DNA of 64,000 nt from Candidatus Gastranaerophilales bacterium (GTDB taxonomy: Bacteria; Cyanobacteriota; Vampirovibrionia; Gastranaerophilales; Gastranaerophilaceae), in the NCBI GenBank assembly GCA_944325895.1, contig CALVCA010000001.1, positions 1-64,000 on the forward strand, given 5' to 3'. Positions 16,952 to 25,759 of the stretch are shown one piece after another. Position numbers and translations under genes: made by a program. A model generated the notes under the pieces. That model searched no databases. It saw only the letters and a program-made list of their open reading frames with translations, and was not told the origin of the DNA. Every line of letters begins with the position of its first letter. Within the stretch, counting starts at the first letter, position 1.

Positions 16952-17131
16952 CTTACCATCCTCGCTTACATTTATATAAAGTTTTTAAATTCCGGCTGAT
17001 TTCAGCATGGTCGCTTTTTGTAACATAAGTTTACAATATTATAAAACTCTTGACCGACCAAAATAAACCCAAAGATTGATGATACTTCTTTCAAAAACCT
17101 TTAAGATTAAAGAGTAAAAAAGGGGATAGTT

Positions 17132-17761
17132 GTGAAAAAATTTATTTTGATACTTACAATATTATTAATGGGATTATGTTCTAATGCAGCTGAGAATTAT
17201 TTACATACAATAATTTTAGAAGGCACAAATGACGGATATAATATTGTCCTCAAATCTGACAGCAAACCTGTTGTTAAAAAATATGTTAAAGGCAGCGATA
17301 ATTTGTCACTTGATATAAAGGGCATTACTACATCAAAGTCTGTCAACGCAATATATAAAAATACTGATGAAATAAACAGTTTGGTAGTTGAAAATATTTC
17401 TAACAATGAAATAAAAATATATATAACAGCGAAAGATATAGCAAATGCGACTATTTTGTCACAGACAAAAAATGCTGCTCCGATTATTTTGAGTGAACGT
17501 TTTCCTGTTGAAAAAGTTATTTGGTCAATTGCGGTCTTATTTATACTCGCTTTTGTTATTAAATCCGCAAAATCAATTACTGACTATGAAAATTCAATAA
17601 CAATAAAAAAAGATATAAAACAAAGAGAAATAGAGTTATACAAAAATTTTCAGCGAGAACTTGATAATATGCCGAAAATTAATTCTAAGATCAGTAATTC
17701 ATATGCAAGCAATGTCATGCTGCGTTCAAGAAGAAATTATAAAGAACTTGCAAGAAAATAA
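17132..17761 (+). CDS. Signal-peptide, AMIN-like, single-pass membrane protein
   Basis: 209 residues from a GTG with AGGGGA upstream. A cleavable signal (MKKFILILTILLMGLCSNA) precedes a beta-rich domain (about 23-130) containing NLSLDIKGI and INSLVVENISNNEIKIYI, which resembles the AMIN domain that localises envelope proteins to peptidoglycan. A membrane helix (about 130-150) and a Lys-rich cytoplasmic tail follow. It may link the wall to an intracellular partner. The AMIN assignment is by pattern only. Its 3' end overlaps the convergent wecB-like gene by 25 nt. Confidence 0.65.
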   Translation: MKKFILILTILLMGLCSNAAENYLHTIILEGTNDGYNIVLKSDSKPVVKKYVKGSDNLSLDIKGITTSKSVNAIYKNTDEINSLVVENISNNEIKIYITAKDIANATILSQTKNAAPIILSERFPVEKVIWSIAVLFILAFVIKSAKSITDYENSITIKKDIKQREIELYKNFQRELDNMPKINSKISNSYASNVMLRSRRNYKELARK

Positions 17762-18852
17762 TTGTTTATAATTTTTTCTATAATTTGAGCAGAGTTACCG
17801 TTTCCGTATGGATTTTGGGCAGATAATCTTGTTTCAGCTTTGGTTTTTGACAAAATTTCTTCGCTGTATTCAATAATCTTATCATAATCAGCCCCGACAA
17901 GTGTCGAAACACCGGCATCAATACCTTCCTGACGTTCAGTTTCATAACGCATAACAAGTGTCGGACAGCCGAATGTAGGAGCTTCTTCTTGAATTCCGCC
18001 TGAATCCGTTAAAATTAATTTTGCATTTTTCATTAAATACACCAAATAAGGATAATCAAGAGGCGGCAAAAGTTTTACGCAGGAATATTTCGATAATCTT
18101 GCGTAAATTTTGTCATGTACATTCGGATTAGGATGCACCGGAATTACAAAAGTATGGTTTGAATATTCTTTAACTAAATATTCAATAGCATCCAAAATTT
18201 TATCAATTCTTGCCCCGTGGTTTTCACGTCTGTGTGCAGTTATTAAAACTAAATTTTCATCAATATAGTCAAAGAATTTTGCAGCTTCAGATAAAACATT
18301 ATCTGAAAGACAAAACAGTGCGTCTATAACAGTATTTCCTGTTACGAAAATTTTATCATCTGAAATATCTTCTTTTAAAAGAGCCTGTCTGTTTTTTTCT
18401 GTTGGTGCGAAGTGCAGCTGTGCAACTCTAGATGTCATCTGACGCATAACTTCTTCGGGAAACGGTTCATAAATATCATAAGAACGTAAACCGGCTTCTA
18501 CATGGAATACAGGAACTTTTCTATAGTAACTTATTAATGCTCCGCAAAGAACTGTCATTGTGTCGCCTTGAACAATTGTTGCATCAATACTGTTTTGACT
18601 GAATACCTTATCTAATTCGGTCAGTATTCTTGTCTGAACTTCCGCTAATGATTGATTTTGACGCATACAATCTAAATTTATATCCGCTTTCAAATTGAAA
18701 TATTTTAATGTTTGATTGGAAAGTTCTTTTTGCTGTTCAGTATTACAAACTATAACATTATACTTTTTTGGATGCTTTTTTAATTCAATGATAATCGGAG
18801 CTAACTTTATAACTTCCGGTCTTGTACCGAATACTACTAATATATTTTTCAT
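17737..18852 (-). CDS. wecB: UDP-N-acetylglucosamine 2-epimerase (non-hydrolysing)
   Basis: 371 residues, full family length. VFGTRPEVIKLAPII at the N-terminus, VQGDTMTVLCGA, HVEAGLRSYD, LITAHRREN and DSGGIQEEAPTFG...MRYETERQEG are the signature segments of the GT-B-fold epimerase. It converts UDP-GlcNAc to UDP-ManNAc in the cytoplasm for surface polysaccharide or teichoic-type linkage units. Single gene; the polysaccharide pyruvyl transferase at 43.2 kb could act on the same kind of ManNAc-containing polymer, an inference. Confidence 0.95.
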   Translation of the reverse strand: MKNILVVFGTRPEVIKLAPIIIELKKHPKKYNVIVCNTEQQKELSNQTLKYFNLKADINLDCMRQNQSLAEVQTRILTELDKVFSQNSIDATIVQGDTMTVLCGALISYYRKVPVFHVEAGLRSYDIYEPFPEEVMRQMTSRVAQLHFAPTEKNRQALLKEDISDDKIFVTGNTVIDALFCLSDNVLSEAAKFFDYIDENLVLITAHRRENHGARIDKILDAIEYLVKEYSNHTFVIPVHPNPNVHDKIYARLSKYSCVKLLPPLDYPYLVYLMKNAKLILTDSGGIQEEAPTFGCPTLVMRYETERQEGIDAGVSTLVGADYDKIIEYSEEILSKTKAETRLSAQNPYGNGNSAQIIEKIINNYFLASSL

Positions 18853-18950
18853 AACAAAAGTTTAATATAAAAAAGTTTTGCATGCAATTATTAGACTATT
18901 CGGGGATTAAATCATCTGAAAATATTTTATAATGAGCTTAAGGAGCAAAA

Positions 18951-19190
18951 ATGTACGATTTATACATATTACACACATGTCCTTACAGTCAAAAAGTCAT
19001 GAATTTTATGGACGATAAAAAAATTAAATATAAAACACACGATATAACGGATTTAAAAGAGAAACAAGAACTGCTGAAACTCGGCGGAAAAGAGCAGGTT
19101 CCATTTTTATACGATAGAGAAAATAACGTAAAAATGTATGAATCTGATGATATTATAAATTATTTGGCGGTAAAAAATGTATTATACTAA
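18951..19190 (+). CDS. Glutaredoxin-like protein
   Basis: 79 residues with AAGGAG upstream. HTCPYSQKVMNF gives the CPYS redox motif with only the N-terminal active Cys; EQVPFL is the cis-Pro loop and YESDDIINYL the terminal helix. The monothiol form can act in glutathione-like exchange or Fe-S cluster handling. The gene overlaps the start of the Hcp-like gene by 14 nt, so the two proteins are made together and probably act together. Confidence 0.88.
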   Translation: MYDLYILHTCPYSQKVMNFMDDKKIKYKTHDITDLKEKQELLKLGGKEQVPFLYDRENNVKMYESDDIINYLAVKNVLY

Positions 19191-20721
19191 TGATTATGAC
19201 TATAATGAATGTTCAGGCAGGGGAATGTGTTCAATTGCCCCAAATATCTCCTCTTATCAGGAAATTTTGCTTGTGTTATTACGTTCAATTGCATTTTATA
19301 TTATTAATTCCGAGAAAAACGGTTTAAAATTTGATGAACTTAAAAAAGACATTATAAATAAAATTGCAAACCTTATTTCAACAAACGAATACACTGATGT
19401 GCAGCTTTTAAATATCATAACTAAGTACTATAATGATTATATTTTTGTTAAAAGGGAATACAATAAAGCATTTAAAGTAAAAAAAGATTTACCGCAAATT
19501 TTAAAGCTTACACCTGATATGGTTTTGTCAGATGTACTGGCAATAGGGCACAGAATTTTGGCAAAAAAACAGCTTAATCCTATTCAAAAATGCTACTATG
19601 AATTGTTATACGTAATGCTGAAAAGTGTTTCATTAAGTTATGTCAAACTTAATGATTACGGGATAGACGATATTGAAGCCCAAAATCAGGTTATAAACTG
19701 TTTAAATATTTATAATTACAAAAATTTTTCCGTAAAAAAATTCAAAAATGCAATTGCAGAATTAGCATTAATTGACAAAAAATTGTGGCAGCAAAGGCAA
19801 AAAGCACAACAAGAAGCATTTGGAAAATCAACCAAAACATCTGTATCATTATCTACAAATCCGGGCAAAGCCATACTTGTGTCAGGCTCTAATCTGACGG
19901 ATTTGTATAATTTACTGAAAACAAACAGTGAAATATCGGTATATTCGCATGGAGAATTACTGATAGCTCATAGTTTTGAAAAATTTAAGGAATTTAAAAA
20001 TTTCAAAGGGCACTTTGCCACATATGATGAAAATTATGTATTGGATTATGCAACATTTCCGGGGGCAGTATTAATAACAAAACATTCAACACAAAATACG
20101 GAATTTTTAATCCGGGGCAGATTGTTTACAACGGAAGATATTCCCCCTAAAGGGGTTATAAAAATACATGACAACAATTTTAAGCCTGTAATTGAAGCTG
20201 CTGAACAGGCAAAAGGTTTTACAAAAGGCAGAAAAAAAGAAAATATCACGATAAGTTACAATCTGTCAGAACTTGTTGAAATAGTCGATAACATTAATTT
20301 AGACACAGAACCGTTTATATTCATAATCGGTATGGCTGAATATTCGCATAGACAAGCGGAATATTTTGATACATTAATAAAAAATGTGCCTAAAAATTCA
20401 CACATAATAAGTTTTTCATATCCGTGCAAAAATAACATAAATATAGCAAAAAATTTCCCGCTTCTTTTGAATGCTTTGGATATTATATTTGAAAAAATTC
20501 CTATTTCATACAAGAACTTAGTATTTTTTATAACGAAATGTGATGCAAATTCCATTTCCGGTATGATAAATTTAAAACTTTCAGGAGCAAAAAATATATA
20601 TTTATCAGACTGTAAACCAAATATAATAAATCCTACAGTGATAAACACATTCACGGAACAGTACGGAATAAATAAGATAACAACCCCTAAAAAAGATTTA
20701 CAAAAAATAGAACCCGCTTGA
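19177..20721 (+). CDS. Divergent hybrid cluster protein (Hcp) homologue with most cluster ligands lost
   Basis: 514 residues, start inside the glutaredoxin gene. By eye the whole protein aligns with Hcp: ECSGRGMCS near residue 12 matches the second half of the N-terminal Fe-S cluster, ILVSGSNLTDLYNLL matches the SGHDLKD segment, YSHGELLIAHSF matches THGEMLPA, and LKLSGAKNIYL...INPTVINTF...ITTPKKDL matches the C-terminus. Hcp reduces NO or hydroxylamine at an Fe-S-O hybrid cluster. Here the first two N-terminal Cys, the His of SGHD, the Cys of TTNC, the Cys of AGCDG and the WYEQK Glu/Lys are replaced, and the QCND segment is deleted. Only the HGE Glu and a Cys in YPCK may remain. Probably a metal-poor pseudoenzyme or a protein with new chemistry. 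Confidence 0.8.
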   Translation: MYYTNDYDYNECSGRGMCSIAPNISSYQEILLVLLRSIAFYIINSEKNGLKFDELKKDIINKIANLISTNEYTDVQLLNIITKYYNDYIFVKREYNKAFKVKKDLPQILKLTPDMVLSDVLAIGHRILAKKQLNPIQKCYYELLYVMLKSVSLSYVKLNDYGIDDIEAQNQVINCLNIYNYKNFSVKKFKNAIAELALIDKKLWQQRQKAQQEAFGKSTKTSVSLSTNPGKAILVSGSNLTDLYNLLKTNSEISVYSHGELLIAHSFEKFKEFKNFKGHFATYDENYVLDYATFPGAVLITKHSTQNTEFLIRGRLFTTEDIPPKGVIKIHDNNFKPVIEAAEQAKGFTKGRKKENITISYNLSELVEIVDNINLDTEPFIFIIGMAEYSHRQAEYFDTLIKNVPKNSHIISFSYPCKNNINIAKNFPLLLNALDIIFEKIPISYKNLVFFITKCDANSISGMINLKLSGAKNIYLSDCKPNIINPTVINTFTEQYGINKITTPKKDLQKIEPA

Positions 20722-20730
20722 GCGGGTTCT
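20709..20730. terminator. Terminator shared by the Hcp-like gene and rpsG
   Basis: AGAACCCGC and GCGGGTTCT form a 9-bp stem with a TTGA loop. On the minus strand it is followed by ATTTTTTG, a strong end for rpsG. The stop codon of the convergent Hcp-like gene lies in the loop (20719-20721). Confidence 0.85.
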
Positions 20731-20735
20731 TAAAA

Positions 20736-21206
20736 TTAATATCTGTAGTGTGCAAAAGCTTTGTTAGCTTCAGCCATTTTGTGAGTATCCTCACGTTTTT
20801 TACAAGCGGCACCTTGACCGTTTGAAGCATCAATAAGCTCATTAGTAAGCTTATCAATAAAGGATTTACCGTGTCTTTTCTTAGCAGCTTCAATAAGCCA
20901 AGAAGAAGAAAGAGCAAAACCTCTGTCTGCTTTAACTTCAATAGGCACTTGATAAGTTGAACCGCCTATACGTCTTGCTTTAACTTCCAACAGTGGAGTA
21001 GCATTCGTCAAAGCTTTTTGGAAAATTTCTACGGCTTTTTCATTAGTTCTTTCTTCAATTTTAGTCATTGTAGAATAGAAAATCTTTTCAGCCAAAGATT
21101 TTTTACCACGACGCATAATTCTGTTTATAAATTTTGAAATATCTACACTATTATATACCGGATCTGCTAAAGGAACTCTTTTTGCCGGTTTAGAACGTCT
21201 TGACAT
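20736..21206 (-). CDS. rpsG: 30S ribosomal protein S7
   Basis: 156 residues, typical length. [55 protein letters not shown] and KKREDTHKMAEANKAFAHYRY are hallmark S7 segments; it nucleates assembly of the 16S rRNA 3' major domain. Its ATG shares one base with the S12 stop (TAATG). A strong terminator follows, so fusA and tuf, usually next in the str operon, are not in this transcript. Confidence 0.97.
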   Translation of the reverse strand: MSRRSKPAKRVPLADPVYNSVDISKFINRIMRRGKKSLAEKIFYSTMTKIEERTNEKAVEIFQKALTNATPLLEVKARRIGGSTYQVPIEVKADRGFALSSSWLIEAAKKRHGKSFIDKLTNELIDASNGQGAACKKREDTHKMAEANKAFAHYRY

Positions 21207-21586
21207 TACTTACCACCCTTTCCTTTTTTAGCACCGTACTTAGATCTGCTTTGAGCACGGTTAGCAACACCGGCTGTGTCTAATGTGCCTCTTACAATGT
21301 GATATCTTACACCGGGAAGATCTTTAACCCTTCCGCCTCTTATAAGTACAACACTGTGTTCTTGTAAATTATGACCGATACCCGGAATATATGAAGTTAC
21401 TTCAAATCCGTTAGTTAATCTGACCCTTGCAACTTTTCTGAGTGCTGAGTTCGGTTTTTTAGGGGTTGTTGTATAAACCCTTGTACATACTCCTCGTCTT
21501 TGAGGGCAATCCATCAAAGCAGGAGATTTTGTTTTGTCTGTTAGCTTTTTACGTTCTCTGCGAACTAGCTGGTTAATTGTAGGCAT
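21206..21586 (-). CDS. rpsL: 30S ribosomal protein S12
   Basis: 126 residues. [46 protein letters not shown] and [26 protein letters not shown] are diagnostic. Lys in TPKKPNS and Lys in VKDLP are the usual residues altered in streptomycin resistance and are wild type here. AAAGGAG precedes the start. A roughly 120-nt leader with long inverted repeats lies upstream. Confidence 0.97.
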   Translation of the reverse strand: MPTINQLVRRERKKLTDKTKSPALMDCPQRRGVCTRVYTTTPKKPNSALRKVARVRLTNGFEVTSYIPGIGHNLQEHSVVLIRGGRVKDLPGVRYHIVRGTLDTAGVANRAQSRSKYGAKKGKGGK

Positions 21587-21619
21587 TTTTTTCTCCTTTA
21601 ATTTTATTACATACAGTTA

Positions 21620-21689
21620 CAAAAAATTTATTCTGCAGCCTGAAACCCTTACTCATTCCGGCTATAAATTTTTTGAGTCGCCGTTTCAG
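21620..21689 (-). promoter_or_regulatory. Structured rpsL-rpsG mRNA leader with pseudoknot-like pairing
   Basis: Two perfect complementary pairs cross each other: a 12-mer (21620-21631 with 21664-21675) and a 7-mer CTGAAAC/GTTTCAG (21640-21646 with 21683-21689). Interleaved pairing gives either an H-type pseudoknot or two exclusive folds. It lies between the promoter and the S12 start, where ribosomal-protein autoregulation usually acts. Functional role is inferred. Confidence 0.45.
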
Positions 21690-21712
21690 CACGAAATTTA
21701 CGGCTTAATATT

Positions 21713-21741
21713 ATTAGACAACAAGCAAAAATTAATGTCAA
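21713..21741 (-). promoter_or_regulatory. Promoter of rpsL-rpsG
   Basis: TTGACA (21736-21741), 17-nt spacer, TCTAAT (21713-21718): near-consensus. The predicted start leaves about 115-120 nt of leader. Confidence 0.8.
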
Positions 21742-21793
21742 GCGATGCACAAATATGAGAAATTATGTTATAATATAAAAAAAGAGGTCAAAT

Positions 21794-22420
21794 ATGTATT
21801 TTAACAGAAAATGTAAAATTACTTTTATATGCCACGGAGCAACTATATATACTGAAGAAAACAGGTTTTCACATATAGAAAACTATCCGCCGTTGAGCGA
21901 ATTAGGTCAGGAAGAAGTTGAACGTATATGCGAATTTTTAAAGCGTCGTGCGGTTAAAAATGACGTTATATATACATCACCATCGACAAGAACTGTTCAA
22001 ACCGCTAAAATGATTGCAAAACTCTACAAAAAAGATATTTTGACATTAGATGATTTAAGGCCTAGAAAATGCGGCAAATTAAATGGCTTAACTCTTTCTC
22101 AGATAGAAAGTAAATCTCCGGAATTGTTGGAAAGTTGGTTTAATAATCCGGAATATGATGAAAATCTTGAGGCTGAAAGCATTAATGATTTTATTGTTCA
22201 TACAAAAAAAATAATTGATGAAGTGGTAGAAAAAAATATCGGAAATCGTGTTATTATTGTGACACATCCTGAAGTTATTCAAGCTTCAATTTGTGCTGCA
22301 ATCGGAATCCCGTCTGATAAAATTGCCAAAATATTTATTAAAACAGGCAGTGCAACTCAAATAAGTTATTATGAAAAATGGTCAAGTCTAGTTTATTCCG
22401 ACCATACACCCGTTTTTTAA
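21794..22420 (+). CDS. Histidine phosphatase superfamily protein with CHG instead of RHG
   Basis: 208 residues, preceded by a TATAAT-containing promoter region and GAGGTC. The fold pattern of phosphoglycerate mutase-like phosphatases is visible: FICHGAT (nucleophile His at residue 14, but Arg of RHG replaced by Cys), PPLSELGQEEVERI, YTSPSTRTVQTAKMI with the second Arg, and VIIVTHPEVIQA with the second catalytic His. Loss of the first Arg, which binds phosphate, may lower or change activity. The gene overlaps the convergent radical SAM gene by 33 nt. Confidence 0.82.
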   Translation: MYFNRKCKITFICHGATIYTEENRFSHIENYPPLSELGQEEVERICEFLKRRAVKNDVIYTSPSTRTVQTAKMIAKLYKKDILTLDDLRPRKCGKLNGLTLSQIESKSPELLESWFNNPEYDENLEAESINDFIVHTKKIIDEVVEKNIGNRVIIVTHPEVIQASICAAIGIPSDKIAKIFIKTGSATQISYYEKWSSLVYSDHTPVF

Positions 22421-23935
22421 AAGCCGTTTATTTTCGGATATCAAAAATTCTTTCCCGGGGTTCATCTCAATGAAATCCCATGGTAGATCCATTTCATAGG
22501 GGTAATTTTTTAGTGCAAAATAATCAGTGTCAATCGAATATTTTTTTGCAGCAGCTCTAAAAGCACCTAAGGTTGCACTGTTTTTGTATACATCAATTAA
22601 AAAATCCGTTAAAGAGCCATCCCCTCTTGAAAGTACAGCCTGATAATAGTCCCATTTTATACTTGAAAATTGTGCCTTAACCCCCAGTTTATGCAGTTCT
22701 TTTTTTAAATAAAGCACTTTTCGCTCTAACGACTTTGTATTTTCTCTGCCAAACCACTGAAACGGAGTATGCGGTTTTGGTACGAAGCTTGAAAATCCAA
22801 ATGATATATCGAAATTTTTGTATTTTGACTTTATTTTTTTAACAAGTAAAATCATCTCATCCAAATCATCATAAGTTTCCGTCGGAAGTCCAATCATACC
22901 GTAAAATTTTAAACCTTTTAAACCGTTATTGGCAGCAGTTTCAACCGCATTAAATATTTGAGCCTCCGATAAATTTTTATTGATAAATTTTCTTAAACGC
23001 TCACTGCCCGCTTCAATCGCCAGTGTCGTATTTTTTTGTCCTGCTAACGTTAGCATTTTTACAACATCAGGAGTAAAAGAATCCGCCCGCATTGATGATA
23101 AACTTAAACTTATTTTCTCTCCTTGCAGCATTTTATCGTACAAATAACCGCAAATATTATGGAATTTAGGATGAGCCGTAATTTGAGCACCTAATAAAGC
23201 AAGCTTATTTGTATGTTTTAAACCCATTTCAATTTTATCTATAATTTCTTCATAATCAGCAAATCGAACAGGCAAATTTAAGTAAGATGCCAGGCAAAAA
23301 CCACAGCGGTTAGCACAGCCTCTTTCTATTTCAATAATAAATGTATCTTTAAAAAATGCGTCACTGCTTATGATAGGTGTATAAATACAATTTTTAATAT
23401 TATTCGTTACTTTTTTAATTTTATTCTGCGAAATTTCAGGAACATAAATTCCATCAAGTTCAGCCAAAAGTCTAAGTTTTTCGATTTTTGATTTATCACG
23501 GTTTTCCTTACAAATTCGTGCAGCCTGTATATTTAAGTCCTCTCCGTCGCCAATAATAAAAAAATCAAAAAATTTCTCGTAAGGTTTAGGATTTGCGGTA
23601 ATAACCGGACCGCCGGCAAATATCAAAGGATTAAATTCACTTCTATTTAAAAGAGGTACATTAAAATTTTCAAGCATTTGAAAAATATTAATAAAATCCA
23701 TGTCAAATGTAAACGAAAATCCAATCATATCAGGCTTTTTATAAGGCAATAACGTTGTATCCGTAAAAACCGGTTCTATGTGTATATCTTCAGATTCATC
23801 CAGTGATTTAAACATCCACAAAAAGCCTAAAGATGAATATGCAAAAGATTTTGACCCTGGAAAAGCCATCCAAACAGAAAATTCTGTTTCTTTCACATAA
23901 TTTTTTTTGTACAGATATACATCATTCAACAGCAT
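22388..23935 (-). CDS. B12-binding-domain radical SAM protein
   Basis: 515 residues. The N-terminal 200 residues form a cobalamin-binding-like Rossmann region (KPDMIGFSFTFDMDFINIFQML, LIFAGGPVITANP, FDFFIIGDGED), as in radical SAM enzymes that start with such a domain. IERGCANRCGFCLAS carries the CxxxCxxC [4Fe-4S] triad binding S-adenosylmethionine; SLSSMRADSF, LAIEAGSERLRKFINK and GLKFYGMIGLPTE are typical TIM-barrel strands. It resembles the large TIGR03960-type group of unknown substrate. It overlaps the upstream AI-2E permease gene by 14 nt, implying coupling. Confidence 0.88.
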   Translation of the reverse strand: MLLNDVYLYKKNYVKETEFSVWMAFPGSKSFAYSSLGFLWMFKSLDESEDIHIEPVFTDTTLLPYKKPDMIGFSFTFDMDFINIFQMLENFNVPLLNRSEFNPLIFAGGPVITANPKPYEKFFDFFIIGDGEDLNIQAARICKENRDKSKIEKLRLLAELDGIYVPEISQNKIKKVTNNIKNCIYTPIISSDAFFKDTFIIEIERGCANRCGFCLASYLNLPVRFADYEEIIDKIEMGLKHTNKLALLGAQITAHPKFHNICGYLYDKMLQGEKISLSLSSMRADSFTPDVVKMLTLAGQKNTTLAIEAGSERLRKFINKNLSEAQIFNAVETAANNGLKGLKFYGMIGLPTETYDDLDEMILLVKKIKSKYKNFDISFGFSSFVPKPHTPFQWFGRENTKSLERKVLYLKKELHKLGVKAQFSSIKWDYYQAVLSRGDGSLTDFLIDVYKNSATLGAFRAAAKKYSIDTDYFALKNYPYEMDLPWDFIEMNPGKEFLISENKRLLKNGCMVGIN

Positions 23936-24941
23936 TACCTCGATTTACAGGTATTAAATACAATTCATCAATTAAAACACAAATTGTAGCAGCAATAGCG
24001 GGGGCTAAAATAACTCCCCAAACACCTAAAAACTGTTGAGCTACAAATAAAGAAAAGAATACCATCAAAGGATGAAGTGCCATAAACTTACCAAATAAAA
24101 ACGGTCTTATCATGTAATTTGAAACTTGCTGAACAACTAAAAATGCAACAATTGCGAGTGTAACTTTAACCCAGCCTAATTGTGCCGCTACAAGTATAAT
24201 TAATGCCAAAGATATAACAGGACCTAAAATCGGTATTATATCTAAAATCCCTGAAATTAACCCTAATAAAAGTGAATAATCTATACCGAGCAGCATAAGC
24301 GATATCATAACCATAACACCTACCGAAACCATAGAAAGCACTTGAGCACGGACATAGCTGCCTACTTTTAAAGTAATTGAAGACAAAATCATACTGGCTT
24401 TGTCTTTTACCTCAGGAGGGAAAAATTCCAAAAATTTTGTTCTTAAATAGCTTTTATCAACAAGTAAATAAAAAACAATCATTGTAATTGCAAAAGCAAC
24501 AACAAATACCTGTGCAAATCCCATTGTTATATTTACTGACTGGTTAAAAATATTTTGAGCTAAAGTTGAGGATGAACCCAAAATAGAATTCAAATCTACC
24601 ATATCAGAAATTGTTTGCCCTCTGAATTTTTGGGTTAACAAAAAATTAGCTAAAATTGACAGTTTTTCAGGCAGCATATAAACAAATACTTTTATTTCTC
24701 TGTATGCAATAAAAAATATCGGTAAAAATAATGCAATAACACCGACAATTCCGCCGGTAACAACAAGAGTTGCCGCTGCACTGCGGTTCATTTTGTTTTG
24801 TAATTTATTAACATATGGATTTAAAGCTGCAGCAATTACATACGATGCAAAAAACAAAAGCAATATTCCCACAACTTTCGGCAAAAATAACAATAACAAA
24901 ATTGCTAAAATAATAAACACAATATATTTAATTTTTAACAT
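23922..24941 (-). CDS. AI-2E family transporter (PerM-like permease)
   Basis: 339 residues from the ATG at 24941, with GAGAGGT upstream; the longer frame to 25040 adds a non-membrane stretch. Three N-terminal membrane helices, an extracytoplasmic loop (about 85-160), and four or five C-terminal helices containing LLGIDYSLLLGLISGILDIIPILGPVIS match the AI-2E/PerM family. Members export small molecules such as autoinducer-2 or exchange Na+/H+. It is co-translated with the radical SAM gene, so the permease may move its substrate or product, an inference only. Confidence 0.9.
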   Translation of the reverse strand: MLKIKYIVFIILAILLLLFLPKVVGILLLFFASYVIAAALNPYVNKLQNKMNRSAAATLVVTGGIVGVIALFLPIFFIAYREIKVFVYMLPEKLSILANFLLTQKFRGQTISDMVDLNSILGSSSTLAQNIFNQSVNITMGFAQVFVVAFAITMIVFYLLVDKSYLRTKFLEFFPPEVKDKASMILSSITLKVGSYVRAQVLSMVSVGVMVMISLMLLGIDYSLLLGLISGILDIIPILGPVISLALIILVAAQLGWVKVTLAIVAFLVVQQVSNYMIRPFLFGKFMALHPLMVFFSLFVAQQFLGVWGVILAPAIAATICVLIDELYLIPVNRGNAVE

Positions 24942-25115
24942 AATTACCTCTCTTAAAAATTTTATTAAAAAAATATTTTTATTGCAATAAACCAATTTTG
25001 TTAAAAAATGATAATATTTTTTTATTAAGTTTTGTAACAAAACCTTATATAGTAAGCAATAAACAATTAAATATATACTTTATATATTTAAGAGTACATA
25101 ACACGAGGACGAAAA

Positions 25116-25727
25116 ATGGGTTTCTTAATAGGCGCATTTGGAAAATTAATGGCCGGCAAGAGAGTTCGACAACTCCAAGCCCGAATGGTAAACGTTCAAT
25201 CACAATTGAGACGTGCTTCTCGTGATATTGCAAATATGGAAAAAATGATAAATGCTCAACAGCGTCAGGTAACTAATTCAATGAGAATGTATAGTTCAAT
25301 GCAGATGATGGGCATGCAAAGCGGTGTAAATACTCAATTAGCTACTTTGCAAAACGATATATTCAGTGATTTTTGGAATAAGTATGGCAAAGACAGTAAT
25401 AAATGGAATGCTGAAGCACAAAAATTATATGCATCTAAGACTTCAGAATATCAAATGCAGGCATCTATAATAAACAATAATATGGGTGCAATGCAGCAAA
25501 TGCTGCAGACATCAATGATGCAGCAGCAACAACAGGTTGAAAACTATGTTGAAATGTTGAAAGAAACTCAACTTGAACCATTAAAAGATTTGGAAGAAGA
25601 TTTAACAGTTGAAAAAGAATCATTAGAAACAGAAATACAATTAGCACAAAATGATTACAAAGGTATGCAAGAAATGGAAAAAGCAAGTGCTGAAAACCTT
25701 GTACCTAGATACACCGGTCAAGGCTAA
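25116..25727 (+). CDS. Unrecognised Met/Gln-rich coiled-coil protein
   Basis: 203 residues with GAGGAC upstream. The start MGFLIGAFGKLMAGKRVRQLQARM is amphipathic, not a signal peptide. Residues 20-50 and 120-190 are strong heptad-like coiled coils. The centre (about 50-75, 120-150) is dense in Met and Gln (SMRMYSSMQMMGMQSG, MLQTSMMQQQQQ). No enzymatic motif is present. The shape recalls secreted filament or needle-tip helpers and other lineage proteins starting MGxxxxA, but no homologue is recognised. Monocistronic, with its own terminator. Confidence 0.75.
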   Translation: MGFLIGAFGKLMAGKRVRQLQARMVNVQSQLRRASRDIANMEKMINAQQRQVTNSMRMYSSMQMMGMQSGVNTQLATLQNDIFSDFWNKYGKDSNKWNAEAQKLYASKTSEYQMQASIINNNMGAMQQMLQTSMMQQQQQVENYVEMLKETQLEPLKDLEEDLTVEKESLETEIQLAQNDYKGMQEMEKASAENLVPRYTGQG

Positions 25728-25733
25728 TAAATT

Positions 25734-25759
25734 AAGTCCCTTACAGGGACTTTTTTTTT
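25734..25759 (+). terminator. Terminator of the coiled-coil protein gene
   Basis: AGTCCCT/AGGGACT stem with a TAC loop, followed by T9. It also overlaps the 3' end of the convergent ferredoxin gene. Confidence 0.85.

Noticed and set aside
22388-23935. Radical SAM maturase for the Gly/Cys-rich small protein
   Set aside because: No SPASM domain is visible, the N-terminus looks cobalamin-binding, and the gene is 5.4 kb away with unrelated genes between.
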